Of a stretch of 49,748 bases of DNA, positions 15,393 to 25,249 are shown in pieces. The notes under the pieces were generated by a model. It saw nothing but the letters and a program-made list of their open reading frames with translations, did no database searches and was not told the origin of the DNA. The position numbers and the translations under genes are program-made. The stretch is from Alphaproteobacteria bacterium (GTDB lineage: Bacteria > Pseudomonadota > Alphaproteobacteria > Micropepsales > Micropepsaceae): the NCBI GenBank assembly GCA_019242275.1, contig JAFAVT010000021.1, positions 1 to 49,748 on the forward strand, read 5' to 3'. The stretch's first letter is position 1; each line of letters begins with the position of its first letter.

Positions 15393-18302
15393 CTAGCCCA
15401 GCACCCGCTCGAAAATCGCCCGCACCCGCGCCTGAAGATCAAACAGCCGGGCCTCAAGCGCCGCGAAATCCGCCGCCCCGCCCGCCTCTGCCAGCATCGC
15501 CTTGAGGCCCGGCGTCGCCGCCTCCATCTTCGGCACCTCATCCAGCGCCACCCGCAGCACCTGGGTCAGCGCATGCTGCAAGCCCGCCGCCGCCACCAGA
15601 ATGGCGGCATCGGCTTTTGCCAACGCCCCGGCGGCATGCAGATTATGCAGGGCGGCGATGGTATTGCTGTCCAGCACTTCCGGCTCCGCGGGCGCATGCA
15701 CCAGTTGCAGCGCCTGGGCGATGAACTCGATGTCCACCAGCCCGCCCTGCGCATATTTCAGATCCCAGGGATTCTTGTCGCTGAAGCTTTCGGCCATGCG
15801 CGCCCGCATGGCGCGGGCATCGGCCATCACCTTGGCGCCGTCCGTCTGCGCGGTGAGGCGCCGGCGGATGGCGGCTTTCAGCGCCGCCCGCGCTGCACCC
15901 TCGCCCGCCACCACCCGCGCGCGAGTCAGCGCCATATGCTCCCAGGTCCAGCTTTCGCTGGCGTGATACTCGGTGAAGGACTTGAGACTCACCGCCGCCG
16001 GTCCCTTGTTGCCGGTCGGGCGAAGTCGCATGTCCACTTCATACAGGGTGCCGGCAGCGGTCGGCGTGGTCAGGGCGGCAATCAGGCGCTGCGCCAAACG
16101 CGCATAATAAAGTGTCGGCGGCAACGGCTTGGGCCCGTCGCTGCTTTCAACCCCTTCCGCCAGGTCATAGACAAACACCAGGTCAAGATCGGAACTGGCG
16201 GTCATCTCCCGCCCGCCCAGCTTGCCCATGGCGATGACGCAAAAACTGCCGCCGGGCACTCGCCCCGCCGTCAATGCCAGTTCGGCTTCCACACGCGGCA
16301 GCAGTCCAGCGATGACGGTTTCGGCAATGGCGGCCAGCGCCGGGCCGGCGGCTTCGGCGCGGGACGCCGCCCCCCGGGGCGCCGAAGCCTTGGCGAAGGC
16401 GCCCTCCACGATCTGCACCCCGACACGAAAGATTTCCTCGCGGGCGAAACGGCGGGCGCCATCCAGCGCTTCTTCGTAAGTCGTGCCCAACTGCCGCGCC
16501 AAGGTGGCCGCCAGGTCTGCCCGCGTGGGCAGGCGGACCAGAAAATCCGAATCCAGCAGCGCATCCAAAGTGGCGGTGTTGCGCGACAGATAGGTGGCAA
16601 GGCGCGGTGCGGAACCGACAATCCGCGCCAGCAGCTTGAGAAATTGCGGTCGCGCCAGGAACAGCGAAAAAAGCTGCACGCCCGAAACCAGATTGGACAA
16701 AAAGCGGTCAAAGCCGGCAAAGGCGGCATCAGGATCAGCGGTGGTGCCCAACGCTTCCAGGATGGCCGGCGTCAACTGGGTGAGAAGTTCGCGCGCCCGG
16801 GCCGAGCGCATGGCGCGGATGCGGCCATGATGCCAGCCGCGAATGGCGCCGGAAACATGCGCCGCATCGCCAAAGCCCAGCGCGGTAATGGTGGCCAGGG
16901 TTTCGGGATCGTCTTCCACCCCGGTAAAGACCAGGCTTCCCGCCGATGACGCCAATTCGGGCTCGCTTTCAAAAAGCTGCGCATAATGGGTCTGTACGGT
17001 TTGCAATGTGCCGGTCAGCGCGGCGGCAAAACTCTCGCGATTTTCAAAGCCCATGAAGCAGGCGATATGGGCCAGACCTTCTTCATCCTTCGGCAAAGTG
17101 TGGGTCTGCTCATCGGCCACCATTTGCAGGCGGTGTTCCAGGGTGCGCAGAAAACGATAGGCCTCGGTCAGATCGCGTGCCGCGCCTTGCGTCACCACAT
17201 TTTCCTTTGCCAGCGCATTCAGCGCCGCCACCGTACCGGCCTCGCGCAGGGTCGGATTACGACCGCCCAGAATAAGCTGCTGGGTCTGAGCGAAAAACTC
17301 GATCTCGCGGATGCCGCCCCGCCCCAGCTTGATGTTATGGCCCGCCACCGCAATCTCGCTATGACCGCCATGGGCATGAATTTGCCGCTTGATGGAATGG
17401 ATGTCGGCAATGGCGGCAAAATCCAGGTGGCGGCGCCAGATAAAGGGGGCAATGCCGGCCTTAAAATCAGCCGCCGCGCGCGGGTCGCCGCCCACGGCGC
17501 GCGCCTTGATCATGGCGGCCCGCTCCCAGTTCTGGCCCATGGCTTCATAGTAATCCAGCGCCGCGTCGGTGGAGATCGCCACTTGCGTCGCCCCCGCATC
17601 AGGACGCAGGCGCAAATCCACCCGAAAGACATAATCGCCGCCCGTCCGCTCGGCGATCAGCTTTACCAGCCCCCGCACCAGTTCCACCGCGGCACCGCGC
17701 GGGTCGTCCTTCTTGGCAAAGGGAAAACGGCCGGCGTCATAAAACACCACCAGATCAATATCGCTGGAATAGTTGAGCTCGAAAGCCCCATACTTGCCCA
17801 TCGCCAGGACCACCAGCCCGGTGGTTTCTTCCAGCTTTTGCGGATCGCGTTCGGCAAGTCCCGCGCGCGCCGCCGCTTGCGCCAAAAGAAAACGCAGCGC
17901 CCCTTTGACCGCCGCATCAGCAAAGCGGCTGAGCGCACCCGTGACCTGTTCCAAAGACCACGCGCCGGCAATGTCACCTAAGGCGATGGCCAGGGCGGCG
18001 CCCCGTTTGGCCTGACGCAGCGCCGCCATCGCTTGGGCTTCGTCATTCAGACCATCAACCGCCAGCGCGGCGGCCGCGGCCTCATGCACCAGTGTTTCGG
18101 CGCCGGAGGCGAAATACTCCGCCAGCACGCTCGTATCGCGCAGCGCCAGGCGCGCCAGATAGGCGCTGTTGCCGAAGGCGCCTTCCAACAGCGCCCGCGC
18201 TGCCGCATCAGGCGGCGTGAACCCTCGCGCCGCCAGATCTTCCAGCGTGCGCGCCGCACGTGCGGGGTCGAAGGGCAACGGCGGACGGCGAAGGGCGGTC
18301 AT
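15393..18302 (-). CDS. glnE: Bifunctional glutamine synthetase adenylyltransferase/deadenylylase
   Basis: A 969-residue protein with the two-halved GlnE architecture. The N-terminal half carries a nucleotidyltransferase motif in MGKYGAFELNYSSDIDLVVF followed by RVDLRLRPDAG. The C-terminal half repeats it as MGKLGGREMTASSDLDLVFV with VDMRLRPTGNKG. Helical linker domains lie between (GRGGIREIEF and QGGLVDIEFIAQ). It adds or removes AMP on glutamine synthetase in response to PII and glutamine. I chose the start MTALRRP at 18302; the longer frame runs through a family A repeat. GlnE next to the two-component pair and degP-ccm genes is a gene order I recall from other alphaproteobacteria. Confidence 0.97.
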   Translation of the reverse strand: MTALRRPPLPFDPARAARTLEDLAARGFTPPDAAARALLEGAFGNSAYLARLALRDTSVLAEYFASGAETLVHEAAAAALAVDGLNDEAQAMAALRQAKRGAALAIALGDIAGAWSLEQVTGALSRFADAAVKGALRFLLAQAAARAGLAERDPQKLEETTGLVVLAMGKYGAFELNYSSDIDLVVFYDAGRFPFAKKDDPRGAAVELVRGLVKLIAERTGGDYVFRVDLRLRPDAGATQVAISTDAALDYYEAMGQNWERAAMIKARAVGGDPRAAADFKAGIAPFIWRRHLDFAAIADIHSIKRQIHAHGGHSEIAVAGHNIKLGRGGIREIEFFAQTQQLILGGRNPTLREAGTVAALNALAKENVVTQGAARDLTEAYRFLRTLEHRLQMVADEQTHTLPKDEEGLAHIACFMGFENRESFAAALTGTLQTVQTHYAQLFESEPELASSAGSLVFTGVEDDPETLATITALGFGDAAHVSGAIRGWHHGRIRAMRSARARELLTQLTPAILEALGTTADPDAAFAGFDRFLSNLVSGVQLFSLFLARPQFLKLLARIVGSAPRLATYLSRNTATLDALLDSDFLVRLPTRADLAATLARQLGTTYEEALDGARRFAREEIFRVGVQIVEGAFAKASAPRGAASRAEAAGPALAAIAETVIAGLLPRVEAELALTAGRVPGGSFCVIAMGKLGGREMTASSDLDLVFVYDLAEGVESSDGPKPLPPTLYYARLAQRLIAALTTPTAAGTLYEVDMRLRPTGNKGPAAVSLKSFTEYHASESWTWEHMALTRARVVAGEGAARAALKAAIRRRLTAQTDGAKVMADARAMRARMAESFSDKNPWDLKYAQGGLVDIEFIAQALQLVHAPAEPEVLDSNTIAALHNLHAAGALAKADAAILVAAAGLQHALTQVLRVALDEVPKMEAATPGLKAMLAEAGGAADFAALEARLFDLQARVRAIFERVLG

Positions 18303-18307
18303 GAGTT

Positions 18308-18440
18308 CCTCACCCTTCGATCCTCCTTCGCTCAAGCTTCGGCGGACCCTTGGGAGATTTGACCCGCCATAGCCTTGGCGACGGCGGGCAGGTTCAGGGT
18401 GAGGTAAACTTAAATCCTTATCCCGAGCTTGTCGAAACAT
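18308..18440. repeat. Family A composite intergenic repeat (A3)
   Basis: Close relative of the repeat at 65-227: CTCACCCTTCGATCC...GGCGGAC, then GACCCGCCATAGCCTTGGCG and TCAGGGTGAGG, then CCGAGCTTGTCGAAACATG. It lies six bases upstream of the glnE start codon, between glnE and the histidine kinase gene. Confidence 0.75.
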
Positions 18441-18469
18441 GGGGCAGCGACGCAGCAGCGTAACTCCAT

Positions 18470-18524
18470 TGTCATCCCGTGCGCGGCGCAGCATGCAATG
18501 GTGCGCCGCAGACACGGGACCCAG
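18470..18524. repeat. Family B intergenic repeat (B1, half element)
   Basis: TGTCATCCCGTGCGCGGCGC, AGCATGCAATGG and TGCGCCGCAGACACGGGACC form one imperfect palindrome. The same half-element is found within longer copies at 26547-26706, 41096-41222 and 42498-42622. Confidence 0.75.
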
Positions 18525-18548
18525 CGAACTTTGCTGATGATAGTGCCC

Positions 18549-19979
18549 TCACTCCGCCGCGCTTTTGGTCACTGTCATCACCGGCCTGATCGGCATCACC
18601 TTGCCGGCTCGCGGGAAAACCAGGCTGGCCTTCAATCCCGGGTGATTGTCTTCCAAGAGAAGCTGGGTGCCGTGAAAATGCGCCACCGCCGCCACCAGCG
18701 AAAGGCCAAGCCCAGTACCGGGCGAATTGCGGCTGGCTTCCAGGCGAACAAACCGTTCCACCACCCGCGGCCGGTCTTCGGCGGGAATGCCCGGTCCCGT
18801 ATCGGCCACGGTCAAGGCCACGCCATCGGCGCCTTGCGTCACCTTGATGGTCACCTTGCCGCCGGGCGGGGTGTATTTGATGCCATTGTCCACCAGATTG
18901 GCCAGCGCCTGCGCCACCAGGCTGCGGTTGCCTTCGATCTGCGCCTCGCCGCCGCGCTCGAGCTTCAGCGCAATGCCCTTTTCCTCGGCCAGCGGCTCAT
19001 AAAGTTCGGCCACATCGCCCGCCACTTCATTCAATTCCAGCAGCGACATTTGCGAGCGGCTGGCGCCGGCATCAGTCTCGGCAATCAGCAGCAGGGCATT
19101 GAAGGTGGCGATCAGCTTGTCGGTCTCGACAATGGCGCGCTCGATCTCGCCCACATTGCCGCCCTGGGCGGCAAGCCGCGCCAGCGATTCCTCCAGCCGG
19201 TTGCGCAGGCGATTGAGCGGGGTGCGCAGATCATGCGCCACGGAATCGGTCACTTCCCGAAGGCCCTTCATCAGCCGCTCGATGCGGTCCAGCATGCGGT
19301 TGAGATTTTCCGCCAGCACATCGAACTCGTCGGCCGAACCGGTTACCGGTACCCGCCGCGTCAGGTCGCCGGCAATGATCTCGCCCGAGGTGCGGTTGAT
19401 GGCATCCAGGCGCCTGAGCATATTAAGGCTCATCAAAAGCCCGCCCACCAGCCCCAGAAGCAGAATCAGCCCCACTGTCCAGGGCAGGGTGGTGGTGAAA
19501 AGACTTTGGGTGACATAGCGGTCCTGAATGTCTTCGGCCACCAGCAGATAGAAATTGTCGCCTTCCAGCCTGAGAATCTGGCCGCGGGCATGGCGGGTCT
19601 CATAGCCGTTATTGACCCGCCGCTCATAGTCGAACTCGACATAGTTGCCGGCATCGGCCCTGGCCGCCGGCCAGAAGGTGAGATTGCCCACCAGCCGGCG
19701 ATGCTCGCCATCAGTAAGAAGATAAAGCGCCTGGCTACCGCGCTGCTGCGAACGCTCATTGACGCTTTGATAAAGGCCCTGCCAGCCCAGGCGCTGATAT
19801 TGCTCGGAAAGCCCGGTGATCTCAGCCTGGATGATTTCGTCCGCCTGCCCGTTCACGGTGCGGCTGGTGATCCAGTAGGTGAAGCCCAGCAGCGCCGTCA
19901 CCGACACCGCGAACAACAGGACATAGATCAGGACAATGCGGAACGCCTGGGTGCGGACCAGCCGAAAGCCGCCCCGCAT
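18549..19979 (-). CDS. Sensor histidine kinase with HAMP domain
   Basis: A 476-residue inner-membrane sensor. There are membrane helices at about 14-40 and 165-187 flanking a periplasmic sensor of about 125 residues, then a HAMP domain. The H-box SVAHDLRTPLNRLRN has the phosphoacceptor His249. The ATP-binding domain has N box LVDNGIKYTPPGG, G1 ADTGPGIP and G2 GTGLGLSLV. Its gene follows the OmpR-type regulator by 25 bases on the same strand, so they form one system. The position between degP and glnE suggests an envelope-related role, but the signal is unknown. Confidence 0.94.
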   Translation of the reverse strand: MRGGFRLVRTQAFRIVLIYVLLFAVSVTALLGFTYWITSRTVNGQADEIIQAEITGLSEQYQRLGWQGLYQSVNERSQQRGSQALYLLTDGEHRRLVGNLTFWPAARADAGNYVEFDYERRVNNGYETRHARGQILRLEGDNFYLLVAEDIQDRYVTQSLFTTTLPWTVGLILLLGLVGGLLMSLNMLRRLDAINRTSGEIIAGDLTRRVPVTGSADEFDVLAENLNRMLDRIERLMKGLREVTDSVAHDLRTPLNRLRNRLEESLARLAAQGGNVGEIERAIVETDKLIATFNALLLIAETDAGASRSQMSLLELNEVAGDVAELYEPLAEEKGIALKLERGGEAQIEGNRSLVAQALANLVDNGIKYTPPGGKVTIKVTQGADGVALTVADTGPGIPAEDRPRVVERFVRLEASRNSPGTGLGLSLVAAVAHFHGTQLLLEDNHPGLKASLVFPRAGKVMPIRPVMTVTKSAAE

Positions 19980-20004
19980 CGTTAGCCCCTGCCCCCGAAC
20001 GGCA

Positions 20005-20685
20005 TCAGGCGGCCGCGGCGCGGATCATATAGCCGGCGCCCCGCACCGTGTGCAGCAGCGGCAGTTCAAAGCCCTTGTCAATCTTGGCACGCAGGCGGCT
20101 GATATGGACGTCAATGACATTGGTCTGGGGATCGAAATGATATTCCCAGACGCTTTCCAGCAGCATGGTGCGGGTCACCACCTGCCCGGCATGGCGCATC
20201 AGATATTCCAGCAGCCGAAATTCGCGGGGCTGCAATTCAATCTCCTGGCCGCTGCGGGTGGCGGCGCGGGTGAGAAGATCAAGCTCCAGATCGCCCACCT
20301 GCAACTGGGTCTTGACGCCGGCCGGGGTACGCCGGCGCATCAGGGCATCAATGCGGGCCAGAAGTTCGACAAAGGCGTAAGGCTTGGTGAGATAGTCGTC
20401 GCCGCCGGCCTTCAGGCCTTTCACCCGGTCATCCACTTCGGAAAGGGCGGATAAAAACAGCACCGGCGTGGTGTTGCCATGCTCACGCATCTCGGCCACG
20501 ACGTTCAGCCCGTCCAGCTTGGGCAGCATGCGGTCCACGATGGCGATGTCGTAAGGGCGGGAAAGCGCCAGCGAAAGTCCAAGGTCGCCATCGCCGGCTT
20601 CATCCACCACATGGCCCGATTCTTTCAGGCCCTGCACCAGATAGCGCTGCGCCTCGAGATCGTCTTCCACCACCAGGATGCGCAT
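20005..20685 (-). CDS. OmpR/PhoB-family response regulator
   Basis: A 226-residue regulator. The receiver domain has the acidic pair EDD at 7-9, phosphoacceptor Asp51 (IVDRMLPKLDG) and the conserved Lys in LTKPYAFVEL. A winged-helix DNA-binding domain follows (LQPREFRLLEYLMRHAGQVV, NVIDVHISRLRAKID). Start MRILVVEDD was chosen over a longer frame. It is transcribed ahead of its kinase partner and 112 bases after the DegP gene, possibly in the same transcript. Confidence 0.95.
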   Translation of the reverse strand: MRILVVEDDLEAQRYLVQGLKESGHVVDEAGDGDLGLSLALSRPYDIAIVDRMLPKLDGLNVVAEMREHGNTTPVLFLSALSEVDDRVKGLKAGGDDYLTKPYAFVELLARIDALMRRRTPAGVKTQLQVGDLELDLLTRAATRSGQEIELQPREFRLLEYLMRHAGQVVTRTMLLESVWEYHFDPQTNVIDVHISRLRAKIDKGFELPLLHTVRGAGYMIRAAAA

Positions 20686-20797
20686 GTGTGAAAATCTCCC
20701 GCCGTCTGAAAATAAGGTCCGCGCCGGCGGCAGCATTGGGGGGCAGCACGGCCACCGGCGCGGGAACGGCGGCGGGAAGCCCCGCCGCCGGCAAGCT

Positions 20798-22378
20798 TTA
20801 TCCGACGTCCACCGCGACAAAGCCGGTCTGGCCTTGCGCCCGCGCCACCAGCAACAGCACGCTTTTGCGGCCGGCACGCTTGGCTTCGGCGACGCCCGAC
20901 TGGATGTCGGCGGGAGAGGCGACGTTGCGGTTGTTGATCTTCAGCACCACGTCACCGGCTTCCAGGCCCTGATCCGCGGCATTGCTGCTGGGATCAACGC
21001 TGGTGATAACGACGCCCGTGATCTTGTCGTCCAGCCGGCGCGAGCGGCGCGCCTGCGGCGTCAAGGGTGCCAGCTCCAGACCCATGGCCTTGGCCTGCGG
21101 GCCGGCCCCCAGGCTTTCCTGGCGCTGATTGCCATTGTCGTTGGAGGCCAGCTTCTCCTCATCCGGACGGGCGGTGATGGTGGCGTGCAGTTGCAGCGCC
21201 TTGCCGTCGCGGTTGACGTTGAAGGTGGCAGCCTGGCCGGATGCGACCAGGGCAACCTTGCGGGTAAGGTCGGTATTGTCCTCGACCGCCTGGCCATTGA
21301 TGGCGGTGATGATGTCGCCTTGCTGGAAGCCGGCCTTGGCTGCGGGGCCATCAGGGACCACGCTGGCAACCAGCGCGCCCTTGGCGCCTTCCTTCAGGCC
21401 CATGGCGTTGGCCACTTCCGGGGTCACGCTCTGGATCGAAACGCCCAGATAACCGCGGTTGACCCGGCCGCGCTCGCGCAGTTGCGTCACCACATCGCGA
21501 ATGGTGGTGGCCGGAATGGCGAAGCCGATGCCGACGCTGCCGCCCGAGGGCGAATAGATCATCGAGTTCATGCCCACCACCTGGCCGCGCAGGTCAAAAG
21601 TCGGGCCGCCGGAATTGCCCTGGTTGATGGGAGCATCAATCTGGATGAAGTCATTATACTGGTTGCCGCCGCTCTGTCGGCCAAGATCGCGGCCCAGCGA
21701 GGAGACGATGCCGGCGGTCACCGAGTTGGAAAGGCCGAAGGGATTGCCCACCGCCACCACCCAGTCGCCGACGCGCAGATTGCGGTCATTGCCGAACTCC
21801 ACGGTGGGCAGCGAAGCGTTGGTCTCGATCTTGAGCAGCGCCACGTCGGTGGCCGCATCAGTGCCGATCAGCTTGGCGGTGAATTCCCGCTTGTCGGCCA
21901 GCCGGACCGTGATCTTGCTGGCGTGATCAATGACGTGATTGTTGGTGACGACATAGCCGGACTTGTCAATGATGAAGCCCGAACCGGCCGCGATAGCCTT
22001 GTGCGGCTGCACCGGACCGCGCTGCTGGCCCTGGCCGAACTGGTTGAAGAAGTCGCGGAACGGCGCCGGAATTTCCTGCTCGTCGCGCTCGGTGGTCATG
22101 CTTTCCGACGTGATGGTGACGACGGCGGGGCTCACCCGCTCCACCAGATCGGCGAAGCTGAAGGGCGCGGCCGCTTCCATCACCCGCGGGCTGCGGGGCG
22201 TATTCTGCGCCAGTTGCACCCGGTCATTGGCGGCGATGTGGATCGCCTGGACCGGCGGCAAAAGCGCGAAAGCGCCCATGCTCACCACCACAATGGCGGC
22301 GGCGGCGCTCATCATCAGGCCGCGGCGGTGGCGGCGGACGAAATTCTGGACGGAAGAAGTGGTGTTATTGGTCGGCAT
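20798..22378 (-). CDS. degP: Do-family periplasmic serine protease/chaperone (DegP/HtrA)
   Basis: A 526-residue envelope quality-control protease. It has an N-terminal membrane/signal segment (about 20-42). The trypsin-like domain has His148 (VVTNNHVIDHA), Asp178 (TDAATDVALLKI) and Ser256 (NQGNSGGP). Two PDZ domains follow, the first with RGYLGVSIQSVTPE and the second with VITSVDPSSNAADQGLEAGD. It degrades misfolded periplasmic proteins. The start ATG at 22378 has GAGGAGCC in front. It lies downstream of ccmH on the same strand with an 80-base gap. Confidence 0.95.
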   Translation of the reverse strand: MPTNNTTSSVQNFVRRHRRGLMMSAAAAIVVVSMGAFALLPPVQAIHIAANDRVQLAQNTPRSPRVMEAAAPFSFADLVERVSPAVVTITSESMTTERDEQEIPAPFRDFFNQFGQGQQRGPVQPHKAIAAGSGFIIDKSGYVVTNNHVIDHASKITVRLADKREFTAKLIGTDAATDVALLKIETNASLPTVEFGNDRNLRVGDWVVAVGNPFGLSNSVTAGIVSSLGRDLGRQSGGNQYNDFIQIDAPINQGNSGGPTFDLRGQVVGMNSMIYSPSGGSVGIGFAIPATTIRDVVTQLRERGRVNRGYLGVSIQSVTPEVANAMGLKEGAKGALVASVVPDGPAAKAGFQQGDIITAINGQAVEDNTDLTRKVALVASGQAATFNVNRDGKALQLHATITARPDEEKLASNDNGNQRQESLGAGPQAKAMGLELAPLTPQARRSRRLDDKITGVVITSVDPSSNAADQGLEAGDVVLKINNRNVASPADIQSGVAEAKRAGRKSVLLLVARAQGQTGFVAVDVG

Positions 22379-22458
22379 CTTGGCTCCTCGCGGGCACGAA
22401 TTGGGTCCCCAGCAGGCATTAAATAGTAAGCCTGCCTTTCCGAACCATATCCAATTGA

Positions 22459-22878
22459 TTAAAAATCGGCAATCTTCTGGGAATCCGCGGAATCCGGGAT
22501 TTTTCTGGCCTTGGAAACCGCCATCCAGGCCACGCCCCCCGCCCCCGCCAGCACAAGAAAGGGGGCCAGCCACAGCAGCCAGGTGACGGGTTCCACGGGC
22601 GGCTGCATCAGGATGAAATCGCCATAGCGGGAACGCAGATAATCCTTGATCTCATCGTCGCTGCGGCCGGCGGCAATCTGTTCGCGCACCGTGCGGCGCA
22701 GATCGCCCGCCAGTTCGGCGTTGGATTCATCAATGCTCTGGCCCTGGCAAACCAGGCAGCGCAGTTCTCGCTGCAAGTGCCGAGCGCGCGCTTCCAAGGC
22801 TGGGTCGGAAAACGTCTCGGGAACCGCCGCGGCAGCGGCGCTGGTCAGCAGCAGCAATGCCAGCAGAAGGCGCTTCAT
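22459..22878 (-). CDS. ccmH: Cytochrome c maturation protein CcmH
   Basis: A 139-residue periplasmic thiol protein anchored in the membrane. It has a signal peptide (residues 1-18), the redox motif RCLVCQGQS with Cys41 and Cys44, and the conserved RSRYGDFILMQPP. One C-terminal membrane helix spans about 103-123. It reduces apocytochrome c for haem attachment together with CcmF. Its start overlaps the ccmF stop by four bases. The CcmI-type second domain found in some enterobacterial CcmH proteins is absent. Confidence 0.95.
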   Translation of the reverse strand: MKRLLLALLLLTSAAAAAVPETFSDPALEARARHLQRELRCLVCQGQSIDESNAELAGDLRRTVREQIAAGRSDDEIKDYLRSRYGDFILMQPPVEPVTWLLWLAPFLVLAGAGGVAWMAVSKARKIPDSADSQKIADF

Positions 22879-24809
22879 TCCGCCGCCAGCGCCACCGCAG
22901 GCGCCGCCTTCGGTTCCGTCGCCTTGGCGCGCAGGCGCCCGAACAAACTCAAGCCACCACCCAGCGCCATCACCAGCGCCCCCAGCCAGATCAGCGGCGC
23001 CAGCGGCGAAACATAGGCCCGCAGTGTCCAGCGGCCATGGCCGCGATCATCGCCCAGCGCCAGATAAAGATCGCGCAGGCCCGTGGTGCGAATGGCCGTG
23101 ACGCTGACATCCTGGCCCTCGGCATTATAGATGCGCTGCTCCGGATGCATGGTGGCGGCCACGCTATTGCCGTCCAGCAGATCAATGGTGGCGCGGCTGG
23201 CGCGATAATTGGGACCATCACTGCGTACCGTGCCGTCAAAGCGCAGCGTATAAGGACCGACATTCACCTTATCGCCCGGTCCCACCAGCACCAGCGCCTC
23301 GCTGCGCCAGACCGTGGTGCCGGCAATGCCCAAAAGCGAAACCGCCAATCCGGCATGCGCAATAGCAGCGGCGAAAGCAGACGCGCGCGCGCCTTTGCGC
23401 CTGCGTATCTCGATCACACTGGTAGCAAGCAGCCAGCCCGCCATGGCGAAAGCACCGGCGCCGGCCAGACTGCGGGGCGTCAGAACCGCCAACACCACAA
23501 GCGCCGCCAACACCGCCACGCCCAGCGCCGGATAAAGCGGACGCATCGCCTCTTTCAGTTCGGCCTTGCGCCAGGAAAGGCGCGGCCCCAGCGGCACCAG
23601 CGCCAGCAGCGCAAAGAAAATGGGCGCGAAGGTAATGGCGAAGAAAGGCGGGCCGACCGTGATTTTCTGACCGGTGAGGGCATCCAGCGCCAAGGGATAA
23701 AGCGTGCCGACAAAAACCGCGGCGCAGGAAGCGATCAGAAAGACATTGTTCAGCAGCAGCGTGGTTTCGCGGCTGACCGGCTCAAAGGCGACGCCGCGCT
23801 GAAGCTGCGGCGCCCGCCAGGCAAACAGCGCCAGGGCTCCGCCCACCGCCAGTCCGATCAGGACCAGAATGAAAAAACCACGGGTGGGATCGGACGCAAA
23901 GGAATGTACCGAGGTGATGACGCCTGAGCGCACCAGGAAGGTGCCGATCAGGCTCATGGAAAAGCCGGCAATCGCCAGCAGCAGCGTCCAGGTGCGGAAG
24001 GCGCCTCGCATTTCCGTTGCCAGGGCCGAATGCAACAGCGCCGTGGCGATCAGCCAGGGCATCAGCGAAGCATTCTCCACCGCGTCCCAGAACCAGAAGC
24101 CGCCCCAGCCAAGGGTGTAATAGGCCCACCAGGACCCTAGCGCGATACCGCAAGTCAGCGCCATCCACGCCACCAGCATGAAAGGCCGCGCTGCCCGGGC
24201 CCAGCCTTCGCTTTCCGGGTCACCCACGATCATGGCGGCAGCGGCATAAGCGAAAGCGGCCGACAGTCCGACATAGCCGAAATACAGCATCGGCGGATGC
24301 ATCGCCGCACCGGGGTCTTGCAGCAGCGGGTTCAGCCCGGCGCCTTCAAAGGGTTGCGGGTCCAGCCTCAGGAACGGGCTGGAGGTAAAAAGAATAAAGA
24401 GCAGGAAGGCCGCGGCCAGCAGACCCATCACCCCCAGCGCCGCGCTGGTGATGCGTTCGCCGCCCCGTCCACCGGCGGCGATGGCGCCGGTATAGACCGC
24501 CATCACCAGCATCCATAGCAGCATCGAGCCTTCATGGTTCGACCACACCGCGGTGATTTTATAAACCAGCGGCTGCAAGGTGGTGGAATTGTCGGCCACC
24601 GTGCGCAGCGAAAAATCCGAAATCAGATACGCCCAGGTGAGGGCCCCGAAGGCCAGCACGATAAAGACAAAAAACCCCATCGCCGCGCCATGGGCGATAT
24701 GCCGGGCCGTACCGCTCCCAGGGGCCGCGCCCATGATGCCGGCATTGGCCATCACCAGCGACAAGGCCAGGGCAAAGCACAGCGCAAGCTGACCCAGTTC
24801 GCCGATCAT
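22875..24809 (-). CDS. ccmF: Cytochrome c haem lyase subunit CcmF
   Basis: A 644-residue, many-helix inner-membrane protein. The haem-handling WWD segment WAYYTLGWGGFWFWD is at about 228-242, and conserved periplasmic loops include NHEGSMLLW and MHPPMLYFGY. It attaches haem to apocytochrome c. I chose the ATG at 24809 because it forms an ATGA overlap with the ccmE stop; an ATG six codons upstream lies inside ccmE. Confidence 0.96.
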   Translation of the reverse strand: MIGELGQLALCFALALSLVMANAGIMGAAPGSGTARHIAHGAAMGFFVFIVLAFGALTWAYLISDFSLRTVADNSTTLQPLVYKITAVWSNHEGSMLLWMLVMAVYTGAIAAGGRGGERITSAALGVMGLLAAAFLLFILFTSSPFLRLDPQPFEGAGLNPLLQDPGAAMHPPMLYFGYVGLSAAFAYAAAAMIVGDPESEGWARAARPFMLVAWMALTCGIALGSWWAYYTLGWGGFWFWDAVENASLMPWLIATALLHSALATEMRGAFRTWTLLLAIAGFSMSLIGTFLVRSGVITSVHSFASDPTRGFFILVLIGLAVGGALALFAWRAPQLQRGVAFEPVSRETTLLLNNVFLIASCAAVFVGTLYPLALDALTGQKITVGPPFFAITFAPIFFALLALVPLGPRLSWRKAELKEAMRPLYPALGVAVLAALVVLAVLTPRSLAGAGAFAMAGWLLATSVIEIRRRKGARASAFAAAIAHAGLAVSLLGIAGTTVWRSEALVLVGPGDKVNVGPYTLRFDGTVRSDGPNYRASRATIDLLDGNSVAATMHPEQRIYNAEGQDVSVTAIRTTGLRDLYLALGDDRGHGRWTLRAYVSPLAPLIWLGALVMALGGGLSLFGRLRAKATEPKAAPAVALAAE

Positions 24810-25249
24810 TGCGCGCCCTTTTGCCATTCGCCGCTTTTCTTCAGCGCCTGCACCACTTCCGGCGGCATGTATTTCTCATCATGCTTGGCCATGATGTCGG
24901 TCGCCTGGAAAGTGCCGCTGGCGTCGAGCGCGCCGGTCGCCACCACGCCCTGGCCCTCACGAAACAAAGCCGGCAGTACACCGCGGAAAACCACCGGCAC
25001 CCTGTCCTTGTTGTCGGTGACGGTGAAACGCACTTCGGCGCCGCTGCCATGGGCAACACTGCCCGTGGCCACCAGGCCGCCGATGCGGAAGGTCACGCCG
25101 GGCTCAACATGCAGCGCCGCCACTTCGCTGGGGCTGCGAAAGAAGATCACATTATCCTTGAGGGCCGACAGGATCAGCCAGGCCGCGCCGCCCGCTGCCA
25201 CGACCACGGCCACAGCAAAATAAAGCCGGCGGCGTTTCTTGGGCGACAT
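24806..25249 (-). CDS. ccmE: Cytochrome c haem chaperone CcmE
   Basis: A 147-residue periplasmic haem chaperone with a basic N terminus (KKRRR), one membrane anchor (about 10-30) and a beta-barrel domain. The covalent haem ligand is His123 within HDEKYMPP, with Tyr127 also conserved. It hands haem to CcmF. Its ATG overlaps the stop of the preceding unknown gene (TGATG), so the two are probably translated together. Confidence 0.96.
   Translation of the reverse strand: MSPKKRRRLYFAVAVVVAAGGAAWLILSALKDNVIFFRSPSEVAALHVEPGVTFRIGGLVATGSVAHGSGAEVRFTVTDNKDRVPVVFRGVLPALFREGQGVVATGALDASGTFQATDIMAKHDEKYMPPEVVQALKKSGEWQKGAQ

Noticed and set aside
15384-16949. 521-residue plus-strand frame inside glnE
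   Set aside because: It is the complement of the second catalytic half of glnE and reads as low-complexity antisense sequence.
20678-22426. 582-residue plus-strand frame opposite degP
   Set aside because: Shadow of degP, whose catalytic triad and PDZ domains are clear on the minus strand.
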